Positions 45,322 through 53,517 of a stretch of DNA of 64,000 bases are shown here, in pieces (the stretch's first letter is position 1; each line of letters begins with the position of its first letter). The notes beneath the pieces are model-generated. The model saw only the letters and a program-made list of their open reading frames with translations, had not been told where the DNA came from and did no database searches. Location of the stretch: positions 124,001 to 188,000 of the forward strand of contig JARGOB010000003.1 of the NCBI GenBank assembly GCA_029212925.1. Reading direction: 5' to 3'. The DNA comes from Coxiellaceae bacterium (GTDB lineage Bacteria > Pseudomonadota > Gammaproteobacteria > Coxiellales > Coxiellaceae). A program made the position numbers and the translations under genes.

Positions 45322-45477
45322 ATGATGGCATTGTTGTTTTTGTTAGATACGGTAGCTATAGCATTAGCTTGGTGTGGCCAACGAAAAATTGCACTGTGGG
45401 TGTTTTTTTTCAGTTTGTTATTGTCGTCTGTGTGGTTCGGGCATCATATTACTTCGCATCTGCAACTTGATTTATAA
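45322..45477 (+). CDS. DUF5993 small membrane protein
   Basis: The 51-residue protein has two hydrophobic helices joined by the polar turn CGQRK and ends HHITSHLQLDL, the pattern of the DUF5993 family. The ATG at 45322 lies 6 bases after AAGGAG and is preferred to the ATG at 45280. It sits 12 bases before the DsbB-like gene, a pairing common for this family, so the two probably act together. Confidence 0.72.
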   Translation: MMALLFLLDTVAIALAWCGQRKIALWVFFFSLLLSSVWFGHHITSHLQLDL

Positions 45478-45489
45478 AAGGATAGTTTC

Positions 45490-46077
45490 ATGGATGAGCA
45501 TAAAGTGGTTGGTTACTACAAGGCTTATAACCTGATTGAATTATTATTGATTTTCTTGGTGCTGTTATTAGCCGTTAGTTTTCAATTTATATTGCGCGAG
45601 CTGCCGTGTCCCTTGTGTTTACTGCAGCGATTGGGTTTATTGGGTGTAGCTTTTGCCTTGATTTTAAATCTACGCTATGGCCCTAAACCTATCCATTATG
45701 GCCTGTCATTGTTGTCTGCATTATTTAGTGCATTTGTTGCGTTACGCCAAATTGCACTGCATGTTATTCCAGGTTCTGGCAGTTATGGTAGTCAATTTCT
45801 AGGTTTTCATTTATATACCTGGTCCTTTATTGTAGCCATGGTGGTGGTGTTGTTTAATACCATAATACTGTGTATCGACCAGCAGTATTTTCTTAGTCGC
45901 CACCTATTTGAATCAAAATGGCGTGGATTGACCTATTTATTGTTTGCCATCGTGTTGTGCTTTAGTTTCTTTTTATGTATCACTGTGTTTTTAGAGTGTG
46001 GCATACGGCAATGCCCTGAAAATCCCAAGCATTACTTATATGTCAAACACAACACTGCAACACGCTCACTATGGTAA
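45490..46077 (+). CDS. DsbB-like disulfide bond formation protein
   Basis: The 195-residue inner-membrane protein has four or five helices and the first redox pair C40-P-L-C43 at the end of helix 1, followed by LLQR as in DsbB. DsbB passes electrons from DsbA to quinone. The second cysteine pair expected in the loop between helices 3 and 4 is absent there; two cysteines instead lie near the C-terminus in LECGIRQC. It thus belongs to a variant group often found with DUF5993. Confidence 0.78.
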   Translation: MDEHKVVGYYKAYNLIELLLIFLVLLLAVSFQFILRELPCPLCLLQRLGLLGVAFALILNLRYGPKPIHYGLSLLSALFSAFVALRQIALHVIPGSGSYGSQFLGFHLYTWSFIVAMVVVLFNTIILCIDQQYFLSRHLFESKWRGLTYLLFAIVLCFSFFLCITVFLECGIRQCPENPKHYLYVKHNTATRSLW

Positions 46078-46095
46078 GTATCACTTGAGGCACGT

Positions 46096-46584
46096 TTAAG
46101 CGGTGTGTAACTGCAATGTATAAGTTCCTGCCGGGTATTTGTAGTCACTGATTGGTGTGATGCTGACAAGCCCAGAACCTGCATACTTTCCACCTGCTTG
46201 GCAAGCGGTGAGTGCTGCGTTGTTGGCTGAAATATCTAACGTTGAGTTGGTGTGAAACTTAGACCACAAAGCCGTTGAGGGTTCGGATTGGCCACAACTA
46301 CCGATGATAATTTGAAACGGAAAAAATTTAGCGTCAGCAGGCATGCTAAAGCTACCGCTTAATTGAATAGGCGCGCCAATAGTATTATAAAACCAGCGGT
46401 TTTGATCATACACGTAGCCATGCACCGGGATGATGTCTGTTGGATAGACTTTGACGTTATCACCGGAAACAAGTTGATAGCTGGCTATATGCCCGGGTGT
46501 TGTGACATTGATTTTAATTGCGGGTCCAGCAGCATATGCGCTAATGCATAATGTTGAAAGTCCAAGTGCGAATAATTGTCGCAT
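46096..46584 (-). CDS. Small exported protein, unknown
   Basis: A signal peptide (MRQLFALGLSTLCISAYAAG) precedes a mature protein of about 140 residues, rich in strands and with two cysteines about 24 residues apart. AAGGAAAATATC precedes the ATG. No family is recognised. It ends 18 bases after the convergent DsbB-like gene. Confidence 0.6.
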   Translation of the reverse strand: MRQLFALGLSTLCISAYAAGPAIKINVTTPGHIASYQLVSGDNVKVYPTDIIPVHGYVYDQNRWFYNTIGAPIQLSGSFSMPADAKFFPFQIIIGSCGQSEPSTALWSKFHTNSTLDISANNAALTACQAGGKYAGSGLVSITPISDYKYPAGTYTLQLHTA

Positions 46585-46620
46585 GATATTTTCCTTGGGT
46601 TTAAAGTTTAATGAATGTTG

Positions 46621-47709
46621 TTATAAAATTCTTGTGAGTTCCTGAATAAAGATTTTATTTTCTTCCATTGTGCCAACGGTGACACGTAAATAATCGCTCA
46701 TTTTATAAGGGTTTAGTGGCCTGACAATAATACCTTGTTGCTGTAATTGTTGGGCTATTTCATTGGCTTTTGGACCTAATTTAATCGCGATAAAGTTAGC
46801 TGACTTGTCAAGATATTCAATGCCTAGTGTGTCGAATTGTTCGGCTAAATAAGTTAAGCCGGTGTCGTTATTTGCGACGGTTTTTTTGATATGGGTTTGG
46901 TCGTCGATCGCGGCATTGGCTGCAGCCAATGTTAAGCTGGGAAGATTAAACGGTTTGCGTGCACGGTTCAATTGGTTGGCTAGCAGTGCCGAACTTAAGC
47001 TGTAACCAAAGCGCATGCCGGATAAGCCGTAGGCTTTAGAGAATGTATGTAGCACAATTAAGTTGGGGTAATCGTTAACGTATTTCGCCATGGATTCGTA
47101 GCCAGGCATTGTCATGTAATCAACATACGCTTCATCAATAACAACAGTCACATGTTTCGGTACGCGGTCAATAAAATGTTTTAGGGTTTTTGCATCAATC
47201 CAGGTGCCAGTAGGGTTGTTAGGGTTAGCAATAAATATAGCGCGGGTATCGTCAGTGATCGCGTTTAATATGCCTTCCGGGTCTTGGTGGAAATCGTTGT
47301 CTTTTACAAAGACGGGTGTCGCACGATTAGCAGTGCCAAGTACATAATACAAACCAAATGCATGCTCGGTAATAATAAATTCACCGGTTGGATTGATAAA
47401 GCTATAAAAAATCATTTCGATGAGCTCTGATGAGCCAACGCCGAATACGACTTGTTCGCTATTGAGTTTCCACTTTTCTGCGATTTTTTGACGTAATTCC
47501 GGTGATTCATCATCCGGGTAGCGGTGAATATGGTGCAGGGCATCTATGATCGCTTGTTGCACTTTGGGGCTCGCGCCTAAGGGGTTTTCGTTGCTAGCGA
47601 GCTTAATCACTTTCTTGACTTTATGTTCACGCATGATTTGTTCTTCGGTTTTACCAGGAACATAAGGTGTTATGCCACTAATGGCAGGGTTATGGTGTAC
47701 TTTACTCAT
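46621..47709 (-). CDS. HisC-like aminotransferase, probably for aromatic amino acids here
   Basis: The 362-residue PLP enzyme is of the histidinol-phosphate aminotransferase family. Motifs are ASNENPLGASP near 38-48, NPNNPTGTW near 161-169, DEAYVDY near 192-198, and TFSKAYGLSGMRFGY with the PLP lysine near 222. It begins 9 bases after hmgA, so the two are co-transcribed. HisC2-type enzymes can also transaminate tyrosine and phenylalanine, so in this setting it may make 4-hydroxyphenylpyruvate. No other his gene is near. Confidence 0.85.
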   Translation of the reverse strand: MSKVHHNPAISGITPYVPGKTEEQIMREHKVKKVIKLASNENPLGASPKVQQAIIDALHHIHRYPDDESPELRQKIAEKWKLNSEQVVFGVGSSELIEMIFYSFINPTGEFIITEHAFGLYYVLGTANRATPVFVKDNDFHQDPEGILNAITDDTRAIFIANPNNPTGTWIDAKTLKHFIDRVPKHVTVVIDEAYVDYMTMPGYESMAKYVNDYPNLIVLHTFSKAYGLSGMRFGYSLSSALLANQLNRARKPFNLPSLTLAAANAAIDDQTHIKKTVANNDTGLTYLAEQFDTLGIEYLDKSANFIAIKLGPKANEIAQQLQQQGIIVRPLNPYKMSDYLRVTVGTMEENKIFIQELTRIL

Positions 47710-47718
47710 GATGTATTC

Positions 47719-49011
47719 CTATGCGCTAAAATGTGACTCGAGATCTCGCCAACAATGTTGATAATCTTTTTCTAAACTCGGTGTGTTTAATGCAAACTCA
47801 GTGGTTTGCCAAAACAGCGAGCTTTCAAACATGATCGCTAATGTGGCATCGTATTTATAGGGTTTCAAATCTTCGTTAGTTGCTCTGTTGAATGAATCGC
47901 TGTCTGGACCATGCGGTGACATGCAATTATGCAGACTGGCGCCGCCGGGTGAGAACTCATTCGGTTTAGCGTCGTATTCACCGTGAATCAATCCCATGTA
48001 TTCGCTCATGATATTGCGATGATAATACGGTGGGCGGAAGGTGTCTTCAACTACCATCCAACGCGCAGGGAAAATTACAAAATCAATATTGGCAGTTCCA
48101 GCACGTGCTGAGGGTGAGGTTAACACAGTGAAAATACTCGGGTCGGTATGATCCCAGCCAACTGACCATACGGGGTTAAAATGATTTAGGTCATATTTAT
48201 AAGGCAAGTAATTACCGCGCCAAGCCACCACATCAAGTGGTGAATGTTCGATCGGGCATTGCCAACACTTGCCCATAAATTTCACGATTTGTTGAAGTTC
48301 ACCTGACTTGTCTTCATAACTGGCGGTAGGATATTCAAAATGATGCTCGTCAGCCAGGCCGTTGGCACCAATTGGGCCACGGTCAGGCAATTGAAAGGGC
48401 ATGCCATGAGATTCACAGATATAGCCACGAGCTTCACCATCAGGCAAGTGCACTTGAAAGCGTATACCGCGAGGGATAACACAAAAATGCTGTGGTGAGA
48501 CTTCTAGCACACCCATTTCGGTTCGAATTTTTAATCGACCAAGTTGCGGCACAATTAATAAATCACCATCGGCATTGTAAAAGTAACAATCGACCATGTC
48601 CGCATTGGCGATATAGTGTGCAACTGTGCCGCCTTGATGATTACCAGCCGAACCATTGGTGGCCATTGTGTACCAGCCTTGAATAAAGTGCCTTGGCTCA
48701 GTGGGCATGGGTAATGGCTGCCAGCGTAACTGCGTGGGTGGAGTTATTGATGTATTATGTTCAGCGGTCAATAAATAAGGCTGCTGATAAGGGGTAAATT
48801 CATTAAAGTGTTTTACCGATGGACGAATACGATACAACCAGGTTTTGTCATTGTGTTTGCGCGGCGCTGTGAATGCAGTGCCTGATAATTGTTCAGCATA
48901 TAAACCCAGCGGGGGCTTTTGCGGTGAATTTTGTTTTTTTGGCAGTGCGCCTTCAATAGCTTCTGATAGTAGGTGGTTACCAAATCCAGTTTGATAGGCG
49001 ACATCTGACAT
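47719..49011 (-). CDS. hmgA: Homogentisate 1,2-dioxygenase
   Basis: This iron enzyme opens the ring of homogentisate to give maleylacetoacetate. The 430-residue length is normal. Family segments include YQTGFGNHLLSEA at the N-terminus, NHQGGTVAHYIANADM near 130-145, IPRGIRFQV near 182, and YYHRNIMSEYMGLIHGEYDAK near 330-350 with iron-binding residues. The gene is on the minus strand opposite hpd-fahA-maiA, but its product feeds MaiA. Confidence 0.95.
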   Translation of the reverse strand: MSDVAYQTGFGNHLLSEAIEGALPKKQNSPQKPPLGLYAEQLSGTAFTAPRKHNDKTWLYRIRPSVKHFNEFTPYQQPYLLTAEHNTSITPPTQLRWQPLPMPTEPRHFIQGWYTMATNGSAGNHQGGTVAHYIANADMVDCYFYNADGDLLIVPQLGRLKIRTEMGVLEVSPQHFCVIPRGIRFQVHLPDGEARGYICESHGMPFQLPDRGPIGANGLADEHHFEYPTASYEDKSGELQQIVKFMGKCWQCPIEHSPLDVVAWRGNYLPYKYDLNHFNPVWSVGWDHTDPSIFTVLTSPSARAGTANIDFVIFPARWMVVEDTFRPPYYHRNIMSEYMGLIHGEYDAKPNEFSPGGASLHNCMSPHGPDSDSFNRATNEDLKPYKYDATLAIMFESSLFWQTTEFALNTPSLEKDYQHCWRDLESHFSA

Positions 49012-49110
49012 ATTCGTTCCTTGCAGCGAAATTTGAGGACATCATAGCGGTGAGTTTAGATTGCTGTCAAATGAAGTTGCCGGTACAATCGGCCTAGATT
49101 CACTGCAGCT

Positions 49111-49361
49111 TAACTGCACTACGTCATTAAGGTGGATAGGGTGTCCATTTTACGTAAGTAAAGCGCAGCGGAGTGGAACGCAGCGAGCCATGAAGTAAAA
49201 TGGATACGCTGTTCGCCTTGATGACATGCTTAGTGCATCGTAAGGCTTCCAGGGGTACCTTTCTCCCGAACGGATATCCCTATCCTCGTGTTCCATTACT
49301 TCCGTGTACCACACGCCGCTCGAAAGGTACCCCTTGCCAGCCTTACTGATTAAGGCAGTTA
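49111..49361. repeat. Structured dispersed repeat, copy 2
   Basis: The left part matches copy 1 at 41546. Its outer stem pairs 49123-49134 with 49214-49225, and its inner stem pairs 49141-49153 with 49195-49207. Beyond the shared part, 49322-49333 (GAAAGGTACCCC) is the exact reverse complement of 49252-49263. The ends carry TAACTGC (49111-49117) and GCAGTTA (49355-49361). It is therefore bounded by inverted repeats and lies between hmgA and the SDR gene. Confidence 0.85.
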
Positions 49362-49395
49362 TACAACAATATAAAACTTGAGTCAGGAGCACACA

Positions 49396-50169
49396 ATGAA
49401 ACAATGGGCATTAATCACCGGATCAGGAACAGGCATTGGACGTGCAGCTGCAATCTCTTTAATAGCGCGTGGTGTAAATGTGTTAGCGGTAGGCCGTCGA
49501 TTAGAACCTCTGCAATCATTACAGGCTGATTACCCTGATAACGTTCAAATCGTTTCAGCGGATATTGCTAATAGTGAAGACTGCGATAAAATTTTTGCTG
49601 CTGTAGCTGATTTAGATCAGTTGAATTACATTATTCATAATGCCGCATTGGTAGAACCCGCGGGTGATTTGTTGCAAGCCGATCCTGAAGCGTTTTCAAA
49701 AATGATGTTAGTCAACGTTGAAGCGCCACTGTATTTAACTCAAGGTTGTGTGGAACGTATGCCGAGCGGTGGACGTATATTGCATATCAGTTCTGGCGCG
49801 GCACATTACAGCGCGCCAGGTATTCGACCTTACAGTGTGACTAAAGCAGCATTGTATAATATCTTTTTAGGTCTGCGTGAAGAGTTACAGCCGCGTGGAA
49901 TTGGTGTGTTGTCTATTCGCCCAGGTGTGGTTGATACGCCAATGCAAACGACTATGCGTGATCTGCATGCAGAGCATGAAGATTTGCGATGGGCTGTTGA
50001 TATAAAGGATCGCCTAGTACCAACCACAACAGTCGCTGAATTTATTGCGTGGTTATTATGCGAGTTACCTCAAAACCGCTTGAATGATCATGATGAGTGG
50101 GATATTTATGATGATGCTTTGCATGGCGAGTGGGTGCGAGATGCAGCGTGCCCGACCAATCCTAAATAA
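49396..50169 (+). CDS. Short-chain dehydrogenase/reductase
   Basis: The Rossmann motif TGSGTGIG lies near residues 9-16, NAA near 83, the catalytic serine in HISSGA, and YSVTK near 147-151. At 257 residues it resembles sepiapterin-reductase-like and other classical SDRs. The ATG at 49396 with CAGGAG upstream is preferred over TTG at 49378. Substrate is unknown. Confidence 0.88.
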   Translation: MKQWALITGSGTGIGRAAAISLIARGVNVLAVGRRLEPLQSLQADYPDNVQIVSADIANSEDCDKIFAAVADLDQLNYIIHNAALVEPAGDLLQADPEAFSKMMLVNVEAPLYLTQGCVERMPSGGRILHISSGAAHYSAPGIRPYSVTKAALYNIFLGLREELQPRGIGVLSIRPGVVDTPMQTTMRDLHAEHEDLRWAVDIKDRLVPTTTVAEFIAWLLCELPQNRLNDHDEWDIYDDALHGEWVRDAACPTNPK

Positions 50170-50218
50170 AAAAGCCTTCTCTTAGAGCGCTTGGGGGAAG
50201 TATTATCCAAGAGAAGGC
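50168..50218 (-). terminator. Intrinsic terminator for the minus-strand 113-residue gene
   Basis: GCCTTCTCTT (50174-50183) and AAGAGAAGGC (50209-50218) form a perfect 10-bp stem with a long loop. On the minus strand the stem is followed by a run of T, so it ends the transcript of the gene at 50265-50606. It lies just after the SDR stop on the plus strand. Confidence 0.75.
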
Positions 50219-50264
50219 GCGCCGGTGTCACCAGGTAGGACCTGATTCTTTTGTTACTGAAGGT

Positions 50265-50606
50265 TTAATCTTCGTCGCGATAGTAATCGATTTCTTTTTT
50301 CTCGTACGCAGTTAAAACAGGCAGACCATATGCTTTAGGGTCAAATTCACGATCCAATTGATCAAGTTGTTTGCCTGCTTCGTGATACATGTCATGGCAA
50401 GGTAGACGTAAATCCATGCCGAGTTGACAAGATTCATTGCGGGTGTGATGTGCGAGTAATACGTAAGTAAAAGCGATCATGTAAGCACAAGCATTTTGTT
50501 CTTTCAAAATACGTGAGCGTTGTCCTGCTTTTATATAGTATTTTATTGCGCGATGATAAGAACCGGATTTTCTAAGGCGGTGTCCTCTTGACAAGTAGTC
50601 TCGCAT
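50265..50606 (-). CDS. Small conserved-looking helical protein, unknown
   Basis: The 113-residue soluble protein begins with a TPR-like helix pair (GHRLRKSGSYHRAIKYYIKAGQ) and ends in a charged tail. It has good ribosome-site spacing (GGAG and AAGG before the ATG) and its own terminator, so it is expressed as a single gene. No named family is recognised. Confidence 0.65.
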   Translation of the reverse strand: MRDYLSRGHRLRKSGSYHRAIKYYIKAGQRSRILKEQNACAYMIAFTYVLLAHHTRNESCQLGMDLRLPCHDMYHEAGKQLDQLDREFDPKAYGLPVLTAYEKKEIDYYRDED

Positions 50607-50719
50607 CCTTGATCTCCAAAGTGTTGCCCAACATATATCAAGGTTTCTACCTGTATATGCCGAGGGGGTTTGTGGCTACACGGATTTTCAATAATAAACT
50701 ATCCATCGAGAAAGGAAAT

Positions 50720-50833
50720 ATGGATCTTACGCTAGGAGGCTCTAGGGATAACCCTAGAGTTACCAAGAATATCGCTATAAATCCTGTAGTTAGCGCCATA
50801 TCGAAAAGGTTGACAATGCTTGATTTTTTTTGA
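50720..50833 (+). CDS. Possible short ORF ending at a run of eight T
   Basis: A 37-residue frame starts at ATG 50720, 3 bases after AGGA, and stops at TGA within a run of eight T (50824-50831). One extra T would open the frame for about 36 more codons, to 50943. A strong hairpin (CTCTAGGG-ATAA-CCCTAGAG, 50740-50759) lies inside. It may be a small gene, a frameshifted one, or chance. The rest of 50607-50930 shows no supported gene. Confidence 0.22.
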   Translation: MDLTLGGSRDNPRVTKNIAINPVVSAISKRLTMLDFF

Positions 50834-50930
50834 ACAAAAATGATAGGGCGCCGATAAATGCGTCGACGATATTGTCGACCTGCGATCAGTGTGATAGCTT
50901 TCGTGACGGTAACAAACAAAGGGGTGCGAA

Positions 50931-51932
50931 GTGTCTGAGTTAGCGAGCCATAACTTATCTGCGTTAGAACAAACCGATTTATCTGCGTATACCATTCCGT
51001 GTTTTCATGCGGTGGTGGAGTATATGTTATCGCATGGTGTGGTACTGCCTTTAGATGGTCAACAAAACTTTACGTTTGAACAAACACTCGACCGCTTACA
51101 TATTAATGTTCAGCTGCGCATGGTTAACCCGATTGCTATTTTGCGTCAACCACTACCGAAGCTTGCTGATAAAGTTTTAAATTTACAGTCTTCTTTAATG
51201 GATTACTGCCACGATGAAGCGGTTGTGGATTTGGCTTGTGACTATGTAAAAAATATTATGAGTGTGATGACTAATGGTTTAGCGAGGCGCGTCTACGAAC
51301 CAGGTCTGCCAGCCGCCGAAAACGTTACTGAACAAATGCATGGTTTGCAGTCAGCAAGTTTAGCGCTGCATTATGGTATGTCATTGGATTATGTTGTGGC
51401 GTCGGGTTTGCATGATATTGCGCGCGTTACCCACCCGGATGATATTTATGGTCATAAGCATCATGCACAAGAAGGCCATGTAATATTATTGCCGCTGCAA
51501 TTACCGTCGTATTGCAAGGATCACGCTTTTGCTAAATGGTTATTGAATATTGCATGCCCTTTATACCGTGAAGGATTACTTAGCCCCGTGTCTGCGACAT
51601 CATTAAAAATGCAAGCGGATGACCCCAGCGTTAAGTTTGCTGATCAACTGGCGCGTTTAAACGTTATGAGTGCAAATGATCAGGCCTTTATGTTGCATAG
51701 CTTAATGTTAATGCGTTTAGTGTTGGATGACTTTGCTAAAGTACCTTTGTCTTCATTGGATGTAGACCGGCAAGGCGTGGTGAGTTTGTCGCAATTACAG
51801 CAATTGATATCTTTGCGCTTAGTGCAGCGTTTTGAAGCGATGCACTCAACGGCTAATTCAAAACAGGCATTTAAAAGTTTTTGTAATCAGGTAAGCGATG
51901 CTCAGCCACTGTTTGCTCGAGTGGCTGAGTGA
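50931..51932 (+). CDS. HD-domain protein (PhnZ/phosphohydrolase-like)
   Basis: The 333-residue protein has an HD metal-binding core in its middle: a first histidine in EQMHGLQSA, the HD pair in ASGLHDIARV near residue 162, and further histidines in GHKHHAQEGH about 12 residues on, with a later aspartate in KFADQLARL. The spacing resembles PhnZ-type diiron oxygenases and related HD phosphohydrolases. Flanking N- and C-terminal regions are helical and unmatched. The GTG start at 50931 follows AAAGGGGTG. Substrate is unknown. Confidence 0.65.
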   Translation: MSELASHNLSALEQTDLSAYTIPCFHAVVEYMLSHGVVLPLDGQQNFTFEQTLDRLHINVQLRMVNPIAILRQPLPKLADKVLNLQSSLMDYCHDEAVVDLACDYVKNIMSVMTNGLARRVYEPGLPAAENVTEQMHGLQSASLALHYGMSLDYVVASGLHDIARVTHPDDIYGHKHHAQEGHVILLPLQLPSYCKDHAFAKWLLNIACPLYREGLLSPVSATSLKMQADDPSVKFADQLARLNVMSANDQAFMLHSLMLMRLVLDDFAKVPLSSLDVDRQGVVSLSQLQQLISLRLVQRFEAMHSTANSKQAFKSFCNQVSDAQPLFARVAE

Positions 51933-51942
51933 TATTAAAGGT

Positions 51943-52292
51943 TTAGATTGATGCTTTAATATTCATGTGTTCAGCTCCCCAGTCACGCATTGCAATCATA
52001 ATGGGTTTCAAAGAGAGGCCGTAGTCAGTCAGCGAGTACTCTACGCGTGGAGGAACTTCAGCATAAACCTTTCGCGCCACTACTTTATCTTCTTCTAGCT
52101 CGCGCAGCTGAAGAGTTAACATCCGTTGTGTTATCCCTTCTATTTCTTTGTTAAGTTGCCCAAAGCGTAAGTAGTCATTCTGCAGTAGTTTGAAGATAAT
52201 AATCGGCTTCCATCGCCCACCAATGACGGAGAGTGTGGCGCCTACTGAGCAGCCATAAGGCCCGTCGCAATCGCTTTTTTTTCTTTAACCAT
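51943..52292 (-). pseudogene. HxlR-family regulator, frameshifted at a poly-A run
   Basis: The reading frame GCSVGATLSVIGGRWKP, then GITQRMLTLQLRELEED, then VPPRVEYSLTDYG is a full HxlR winged-helix protein. No start codon is in that frame. The only good start, ATG at 52292, is in another frame, and the two meet at a run of eight A on the minus strand (52275-52282). Nine A residues would give one open frame of 116 residues. This is a real frameshift, a base-call error, or a case of transcript slippage. It is divergent from the quinone oxidoreductase it probably controls. Confidence 0.75.
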
Positions 52293-52320
52293 TTGATTAT
52301 CTCATTAGTTCTCAATTTGT

Positions 52321-52347
52321 AAGTACGTAACAAAATTGTGCGTACTT
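52321..52347. promoter_or_regulatory. Candidate HxlR operator
   Basis: AAGTACG (52321-52327) and CGTACTT (52341-52347) form an inverted repeat with a 13-base spacer, between the HxlR gene and the oxidoreductase. Spaced palindromes of this kind are the usual operators of dimeric HxlR repressors such as QorR and YodB. Confidence 0.55.
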
Positions 52348-52447
52348 GTCGGAATTAACGTTTCTGATATATTGTAAGTCATAGGTTGAAAAAAATCTAT
52401 AACACATGAATAACGACTAAATAAATTACATACGATAGGTATAAAAT

Positions 52448-53440
52448 ATGAAAACAATGGTTCTTAACAGTTTTGGTGAAAATAGTGTATTTGAAGTTGT
52501 TGAGCTTGATAAGCCGGCAATCAAGGACGGGCATGTTTTGGTGAAAGTGGCAGCATCGAGTGTGAATACCGTAGATACAAAAATCCGTCATTTGGGAGAA
52601 GATTTAAAGCCACTGTCTCCGGATTTACCCGCTGTGCTCGGCATGGATTTCGCTGGTACAGTGGAAGCTGTAGGTGAGGGTGTATTAGAGTTTGCTGTTG
52701 GAGATGAAGTCTATGGTTGTGCTGGTGGTTTGGCGGATTTACAGGGATCGTTAGCTGAATACATGCTAGTTGACGCACAATTAGTTGCTCACAAGCCAAA
52801 AACACTTTCAATGAAACAAGCAGCAGCAATTCCTTTGGTAGGTATTACGGCTTATGAGGGGTTGATTCGAGCAGGTGTAACACAGGGGCAAAAAGTATTA
52901 GTGCACGGTGGTTCGGGTGGTGTAGGGCATATTGCATTACAGCTAGCTAAGCATTTTGGTGCGGAGGTTTATTCCACAGGCGGCGGTAATCCACAGCTCG
53001 CATTGATCAAAGAATTAGGTGCTACAGCGATTAATTATAAAACCGAAACAGTTAGTGACTATGTAGAAAAACATACTAATGGCGCAGGATTTGATGTTGT
53101 CTATGATTCTGTGGGCGGAGAAAATATGATTAACTCATTTGAGGCGTCGGCGCTCAATGGGCAGGTTGCAACAACGGTTTCTATGGTAGAGCTCGACCTA
53201 ACTCTTGCTCATTTAAAAGGGCTATCTATACATGTTGTATTTATGCTTATTCCAATGCTACATAATTATAAGCGAAGCGAGCATAATAAAATTCTGACAA
53301 AGCTTGCTGAGATTATTGATTCTGGGAATCTAAAACCTGTTTTGGATGAAAAAGAATTCAAACTAGAAGATATTGGTAATGCACACGATAGATTACTGAG
53401 TGGTGAAGGTATGGGTAAAATTGTTGTTAGCACGATTTAG
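52448..53440 (+). CDS. Quinone oxidoreductase-like MDR enzyme
   Basis: The 330-residue protein belongs to the medium-chain reductase superfamily, zinc-free quinone oxidoreductase branch. Features are PAVLGMDFAGTVEAVG near 60-75, GDEVYG near 88, the NADPH-binding HGGSGGVGHIALQLAK near 155-170, and YDSVGGE near 219. It reduces quinones or enals with NADPH. The HxlR gene upstream and the shared palindrome suggest induction by electrophiles, as for B. subtilis YodB/CatR targets. Confidence 0.88.
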   Translation: MKTMVLNSFGENSVFEVVELDKPAIKDGHVLVKVAASSVNTVDTKIRHLGEDLKPLSPDLPAVLGMDFAGTVEAVGEGVLEFAVGDEVYGCAGGLADLQGSLAEYMLVDAQLVAHKPKTLSMKQAAAIPLVGITAYEGLIRAGVTQGQKVLVHGGSGGVGHIALQLAKHFGAEVYSTGGGNPQLALIKELGATAINYKTETVSDYVEKHTNGAGFDVVYDSVGGENMINSFEASALNGQVATTVSMVELDLTLAHLKGLSIHVVFMLIPMLHNYKRSEHNKILTKLAEIIDSGNLKPVLDEKEFKLEDIGNAHDRLLSGEGMGKIVVSTI

Positions 53441-53469
53441 CGCTTGCCACAACAAGTGGGATACACTTA

Positions 53470-53510
53470 ATGTGACTCAGCCGCCGGTACAGACGGCGGC
53501 TGAGTCACAT
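53470..53510. terminator. Strong convergent hairpin
   Basis: TGTGACTCAGCCGCC (53471-53485) pairs perfectly with GGCGGCTGAGTCACA (53495-53509) around a 9-base loop. It lies between two convergent genes, 30 bases after the oxidoreductase stop. No T run follows on either strand. It probably acts on both transcripts. Confidence 0.7.
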
Positions 53511-53517
53511 GATAGAT

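Noticed and set aside
49150..49404. 84-residue minus-strand frame next to hmgA
   Set aside because: It lies wholly inside the structured repeat and copy 1 has no matching frame.
50647..50995. Two minus-strand frames upstream of the HD-domain gene
   Set aside because: They have no family similarity or convincing ribosome site and overlap each other in different frames.
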